Below are positions 5,236 to 7,769 of a stretch of DNA of 7,769 nucleotides, piece by piece. The stretch is from Thermoflexales bacterium. GTDB lineage: Bacteria; Chloroflexota; Anaerolineae; Fen-1058. The stretch lies in the NCBI GenBank assembly GCA_030834835.1, contig JAUQXD010001391.1, forward strand, positions 1 through 7,769. The letters run 5' to 3'. The notes below the pieces were generated by a model. The model was not told where the DNA came from. It ran no database searches and saw only the letters and a program-made list of their open reading frames with translations. A program made the position numbers and the translations under genes. Numbering within the stretch: the stretch's first letter is position 1; each line of letters opens with the position of its first letter.

Positions 5236-6432
5236 ATGCCGCTCGCTTCGATAACGCGCCAATCGGGCAAACGCACGGGCGATGTGGTGTTTCTGCTCGT
5301 CGTGCTGGTCACCTTCATCGCGATCTTTGCCGCCGAAGGCCATTCGTTCACGCCAGTGCAAGTTTCCGCGCTATTGGCGCTAGGCCTCGTCTTCGGGCTG
5401 ATCGGCACGATCGGGTTTGGGCGGATCGACACGGTTGAGCCTGGCATAGCAGGGGCCGTGTACTTCACCATTCAGATCGGCGTGGCGTGTGTGATCAGCG
5501 TATTGAGTCAAGCGCCGGGGCCGGGCCGCATCCTGTTGCTGCCGCTCGTCGCGCAAGCCGCTGCCCTTCTGCGCCGCTCTGGAATCGTGCTGGTGTGTGT
5601 GGCCGTCGTCATCGCCGCCGTGGTGCCTGGTGCTTTGACGGATGACTGGCGAACGACGCTCACCTCGGCCACCACGTATCTGGCCGGCGTCGTGTTTGTC
5701 GTGGGCTTCACGCACATCGCGCGGCGCGAAGAACTCGCGCGGGCAGAAGTGGAACGATTAGCGGCCGAATTGCGCGCGGCCAACGACAAGCTGCGCGAGT
5801 ATTCATTGCAGGCCGAGGAATTTGCGACGACGCAGGAGCGCAACCGGCTGGCGCGTGAGATTCACGACGGGCTGGGCCACTACCTCACGGCGATCAGCAT
5901 GCAGCTGCAGGCGGCGCGCGCCATCTGGACGATCGATCCGGCGAAAGCGACCGATGCTCTGGGCAAAGCGCAAACGTTGACCCGCGAAGCGCTGACGGAT
6001 GTGCGCGGCTCGGTGGCGGCGTTGCGGTCGCCGCCCACCGATAATCGGTCGCTGCCCGAGGCGCTGGCCCCGCTGATTGAGGAATCGTGTGCAACGGGCA
6101 TTCTGACTGAACTGACGGTGAACGGTTCGCCCCGAGCGCTATCACCGCAAGCCGGCCTGGCGTTGTATCGGGCCGCTCAGGAAGGTCTGACCAACGTTCG
6201 CAAACACGCGCGGGCTTCGCGCGTCGATCTTGCGTTGGATTTCAGCGATGCCGTGGCGGTGCAGCTCGTGGTGCGCGATAACGGGGTGGGTGCGAGGCAG
6301 ACCGATGGCGGCTTTGGCTTGATCGGCTTGCGTGAGCGCGTGCAGGGTTTGGGCGGCGAACTGCGCGCGTACACGCTCGCGCCCGATCACGATGGGCAAG
6401 GCTTCATCCTCGAAGTGAAAGTGCCCGGCTGA
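5236..6432 (+). CDS. NarL/LiaS-type membrane sensor histidine kinase
   Basis: A 398-residue HisKA_3-class kinase. Five to six hydrophobic helices (about 17-34, 44-63, 70-90, 98-112, 116-133, 143-160) form an intramembrane-type sensor with little extracellular loop. A coiled segment follows (about 163-200), then the dimerisation/phosphoacceptor helix ERNRLAREIHDGLGHYLTAI (201-220) with H210 the phosphorylated histidine. The ATPase domain shows the N-box QEGLTNVRKHA (315-325, N320), the G1 box DNGVG (348-352) and the G2-like GFGLIGLRERV (359-369). Start choice is uncertain: ATG 5236 has no SD, whereas in-frame TTG 5215 has AGGT 7 nt upstream and would add seven residues; a stop directly precedes the TTG, so no longer form exists. 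Its stop overlaps the regulator start by one base. The stimulus is unknown; helical sensors without a loop often detect membrane or envelope state. Confidence 0.92.
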   Translation: MPLASITRQSGKRTGDVVFLLVVLVTFIAIFAAEGHSFTPVQVSALLALGLVFGLIGTIGFGRIDTVEPGIAGAVYFTIQIGVACVISVLSQAPGPGRILLLPLVAQAAALLRRSGIVLVCVAVVIAAVVPGALTDDWRTTLTSATTYLAGVVFVVGFTHIARREELARAEVERLAAELRAANDKLREYSLQAEEFATTQERNRLAREIHDGLGHYLTAISMQLQAARAIWTIDPAKATDALGKAQTLTREALTDVRGSVAALRSPPTDNRSLPEALAPLIEESCATGILTELTVNGSPRALSPQAGLALYRAAQEGLTNVRKHARASRVDLALDFSDAVAVQLVVRDNGVGARQTDGGFGLIGLRERVQGLGGELRAYTLAPDHDGQGFILEVKVPG

Positions 6433-7082
6433 TGACGATTCGATTGTTGCTCGTCGATGATCAAACGCTGTTTCGAGAAGGGCTGACGACGTTGCTGGCG
6501 GCGCAGCCCGATCTTGACGTAGTGGGCGAAGCCGTCAATGGTGAAGAGGCGCTGCGCTTAGCGGCGGCTGTTCGCCCCGATGTGGTGTTGATGGACCTGC
6601 GGATGCCGATCCTCGATGGGGTGGAAGCCACGCGCCGCTTGCACACTCGGCAGCCCAACGCGCACGTCATCGTGTTGACGACGTTTGACGAAGACGAAGC
6701 CGTGTTCGATGGGCTGCGGGCAGGGGCCGTCGGTTATCTGCTCAAAGACGCCTCGATCGAGCATCTGCTCGAAGCGATCCATGCGGCGGCGCGCGGCGAA
6801 TCGTTCCTGGAGCCGGTGGTCGCGGCGAAAGTGGTCGCCGAGTTTACGCGGTTGTCGGCGTTGCCCGTTATGCCCACTCAGCCGCTGGCCGAGCCGCTGA
6901 CCGAGCGTGAACGCGAAATCCTGCGTCTGCTCAAGACGGAGCTCTCGACGCGCGAGATGGCCGAGCAGCTGGTAGTCTCGGTCAATACCATCAAGACCCA
7001 GCTCAAGAGCATCTACGACAAACTCGACGTGCACAGCCGGGAGGAGGCGTTGGAGAAAGCGCGCGAGTTGAAGATGATCTAA
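6432..7082 (+). CDS. NarL/LuxR-family response regulator
   Basis: A 216-residue cytoplasmic transcription factor, partner of the kinase. Its ATG lies within TGATG, overlapping the kinase stop by one base, so the two are translationally coupled. Receiver domain (about 3-120): acidic pair D9-D10, phosphoacceptor D55 in VVLMDLRMP, switch residue T83/T84 and K105 in GYLLKDAS. After a linker (about 135-153) the LuxR-type helix-turn-helix covers LTEREREILRLL (156-167) through STREMAEQLVVSVNTIKTQLKSIYDKLDVHSREEAL (172-207). All residues needed for phosphotransfer are intact. Likely targets, inferred only from position, are its own region, the dyad-rich promoter at 7191-7260 and the exporter operon. 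Confidence 0.95.
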   Translation: MTIRLLLVDDQTLFREGLTTLLAAQPDLDVVGEAVNGEEALRLAAAVRPDVVLMDLRMPILDGVEATRRLHTRQPNAHVIVLTTFDEDEAVFDGLRAGAVGYLLKDASIEHLLEAIHAAARGESFLEPVVAAKVVAEFTRLSALPVMPTQPLAEPLTEREREILRLLKTELSTREMAEQLVVSVNTIKTQLKSIYDKLDVHSREEALEKARELKMI

Positions 7083-7091
7083 GCGCGTCAC

Positions 7092-7115
7092 GCCGCCAGA
7101 AGCATGCGGCATCTT
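7092..7115 (+). terminator. Weak hairpin after the response regulator, possible terminator
   Basis: GCCGC (7092-7096) pairs with GCGGC (7106-7110) around a 9-nt loop, followed by ATCTT. The stem is short and the T-run poor, so it would be a weak terminator at best. The larger hairpin just downstream (7119-7181) may do the job instead. Confidence 0.25.
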
Positions 7116-7118
7116 CGA

Positions 7119-7181
7119 CCCTCCAACCCCTCACCTGATGACACGCCTCGCGGAGCGGTCATCAGGTGAGGGGCTGGAGGG
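7119..7181. repeat. Long palindromic repeat (REP/MITE-like hairpin)
   Basis: Two 24-nt arms (7119-7142 and 7158-7181) are complementary except for one position (A7126 opposite C7174). The arms contain CCCCTCACCTGATGAC and its complement. The 15-nt centre can itself fold (CG and CTC pairing with GAG and CG). There is no T-run on either side, so it is not a classical intrinsic terminator, although a stem this stable could stop or protect a transcript. The pyrimidine-rich CCCTCACC text resembles dispersed palindromic units seen in many bacterial genomes. It separates the two-component operon from the next gene. Confidence 0.75.
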
Positions 7182-7207
7182 TGAGGCAAAATCACCCCGC
7201 CGGTGTG

Positions 7208-7237
7208 ATGACGTTTCACCCGCCCGATCGATATACT
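7208..7237 (+). promoter_or_regulatory. Candidate promoter for the small membrane protein gene
   Basis: ATGACG (7208-7213) and TATACT (7232-7237) are 18 nt apart. The -10 is a strong match and is followed by TGA, exactly as in the promoter at 162-169. The -35 matches the consensus at four of six positions. Transcription would start near 7244, giving a leader of about 47 nt. Pentamers ATCAC/GTGAT recur around it (7191-7195, 7205-7209, 7264-7268), and GTGA...TCAC (7205-7219) forms a small dyad over the -35, which could be regulator sites. Confidence 0.45.
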
Positions 7238-7254
7238 GACCATCGATCGGGCGG
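7220..7254. promoter_or_regulatory. Perfect 13-bp-arm inverted repeat spanning the -10 box
   Basis: CCGCCCGATCGAT (7220-7232) and ATCGATCGGGCGG (7242-7254) are perfect complements with a 9-nt centre. The centre holds most of the TATACT -10 at 7232-7237. As DNA it would make a large symmetric operator over the promoter core. As RNA read through from the regulator gene it would form a GC-rich hairpin followed by ATTTCGTTT, a fair terminator. The two roles are compatible: terminate the upstream operon and carry the promoter for the downstream gene. Confidence 0.6.
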
Positions 7255-7290
7255 ATTTCGTTTATCACATCAGCACAGGAGGCTAACTCA

Positions 7291-7680
7291 ATGAGCGCGC
7301 AAACCACTCAATCGCCGGTTGTTCAAAACCCCGACAAGGCGGCCCTCAACAAGCGATTGGAAAGCATCGGCTGGGGGCTGTTTCTGATCATGCTGGGCGG
7401 GTTCGCTCTCGTCCCCGAGCAAACGATCCCGAAAGGACTGTGGCCGATTGGAGTGGGCGTGATCATGCTGGGCCTGAATGTCACGCGCTACTTCAACAAG
7501 ATTCGAATGAGCGGCTTCACGACTTTCCTGGGCATCATCTCCATCATCGGCGGCGTGCTGGAATTGCTCGGCGTGAAGTCGCTGGAAGGCGCGCTGTTCC
7601 TCATCATCCTCGGCTCGTACCTGCTGATCAAGCCGTGGTTCGATCAGCGGCAATTGTTTGGCAAGGCGGAAGAAAGCTAA
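7291..7680 (+). CDS. Small four-helix membrane protein, LiaF/LiaI-like membrane domain
   Basis: A 129-residue protein with AGGAGG (7277-7282) 8 nt before ATG 7291. After a hydrophilic N-terminus (1-24), hydrophobic helices lie near 25-41, 47-65, 75-93 and 99-114, with a short polar tail. The pattern GWGLFLIMLGGFALVP then PKGLWPIGVGVIMLGLNVTRY, with a later ALFLIILGSYLLIKPW, resembles the paired-helix membrane domain of LiaF/LiaI-type and DUF5668-type proteins. These often sit beside LiaS/LiaR-like two-component systems and tune envelope-stress sensing. The neighbouring kinase is of that class, which supports the link, but the usual C-terminal LiaF domain is absent and the gene follows rather than precedes the kinase. 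Function is therefore inferred. Confidence 0.85.
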   Translation: MSAQTTQSPVVQNPDKAALNKRLESIGWGLFLIMLGGFALVPEQTIPKGLWPIGVGVIMLGLNVTRYFNKIRMSGFTTFLGIISIIGGVLELLGVKSLEGALFLIILGSYLLIKPWFDQRQLFGKAEES

Positions 7681-7686
7681 TCGGCG

Positions 7687-7769
7687 CGTCATTGCGAGCG
7701 TCTTTTCGCGAAGCAATCTCAGTCCCTATCAGTATGAGATGGCTTCGTCGCATCCTTCGACTGCGTGGC
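7687..7769. repeat. Dispersed palindromic intergenic repeat (cut by window end)
   Basis: The text CGTCATTGCGAGCG (7687-7700) followed by GCGAAGCAATCTCA is a familiar dispersed bacterial repeat. CGAAGCAATCTCA (7709-7721) pairs with TGAGATGGCTTCG (7735-7747) with one A-G mismatch around a 13-nt loop. The outer CATTGCGAGCG would be expected to pair with sequence beyond 7769. There is no reading frame in it. Such units lie between genes in many copies and may act as transcript 3' ends. Confidence 0.65.

Noticed and set aside
6558..7112. Long minus-strand open frame (184 codons) under the response regulator
   Set aside because: Antisense to a fully intact response regulator; composition typical of a shadow frame.
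1..7769. CRISPR arrays, tRNA or rRNA genes, transposases
   Set aside because: No regularly spaced direct repeats, no cloverleaf with T-loop sequence and no transposase motifs were seen in either strand.

Overview
The window is a GC-rich bacterial chromosome segment, most plausibly from a Chloroflexota (Anaerolineae-like) organism. That placement is an inference. It rests on the type of ABC-2 permease, the alpha/alpha-toroid protein, the small membrane proteins, and the long palindromic intergenic repeats; no rRNA or other phylogenetic marker is present. Nearly all genes lie on the + strand. Clear Shine-Dalgarno (SD) sequences decide most starts, several of them downstream of the longest possible ORF start.

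Left end (1-1352): the first 47 bases are the 5' end of a minus-strand gene (probably DUF362-type) with its own SD and promoter. A divergent + strand promoter (137-167) begins a leader of about 130 nt. The leader ends in a strong intrinsic terminator hairpin with a T-run (257-301), 40 nt before a gene for a 336-residue alpha/alpha-toroid (prenyltransferase/squalene-cyclase-like) protein. The layout is that of a riboswitch or attenuator, or of a free-standing small RNA, but I do not recognise the RNA class.

Middle (1353-5114): an ABC-2 exporter operon with an ATPase and a 529-residue permease overlapping by ATGA, then an isoprenylcysteine-methyltransferase-like membrane protein and a small four-helix membrane protein. 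A near-perfect dyad (1418-1436) sits just before the ATPase and is a candidate operator. A 195-base spacer between permease and methyltransferase has no convincing gene.

Right (5115-7680): a NarL/LiaS-type two-component system (six-helix membrane histidine kinase, then a LuxR-type response regulator with a one-base overlap), followed by a region packed with inverted repeats. That region holds a 24-bp-arm hairpin, and a perfect 13-bp dyad wrapped around a TATACT -10 box. It leads into a small four-helix membrane protein resembling LiaF/LiaI-type membrane domains. A plausible reading is envelope-stress sensing: the kinase/regulator pair may control the small membrane protein, the neighbouring exporter, or both. 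Regulation is inferred from position only. The window ends inside a dispersed palindromic repeat (7687-7769).

The strongest unexplained signals are the 168-301 leader RNA with its terminator and the promoter buried in the 7220-7254 dyad.
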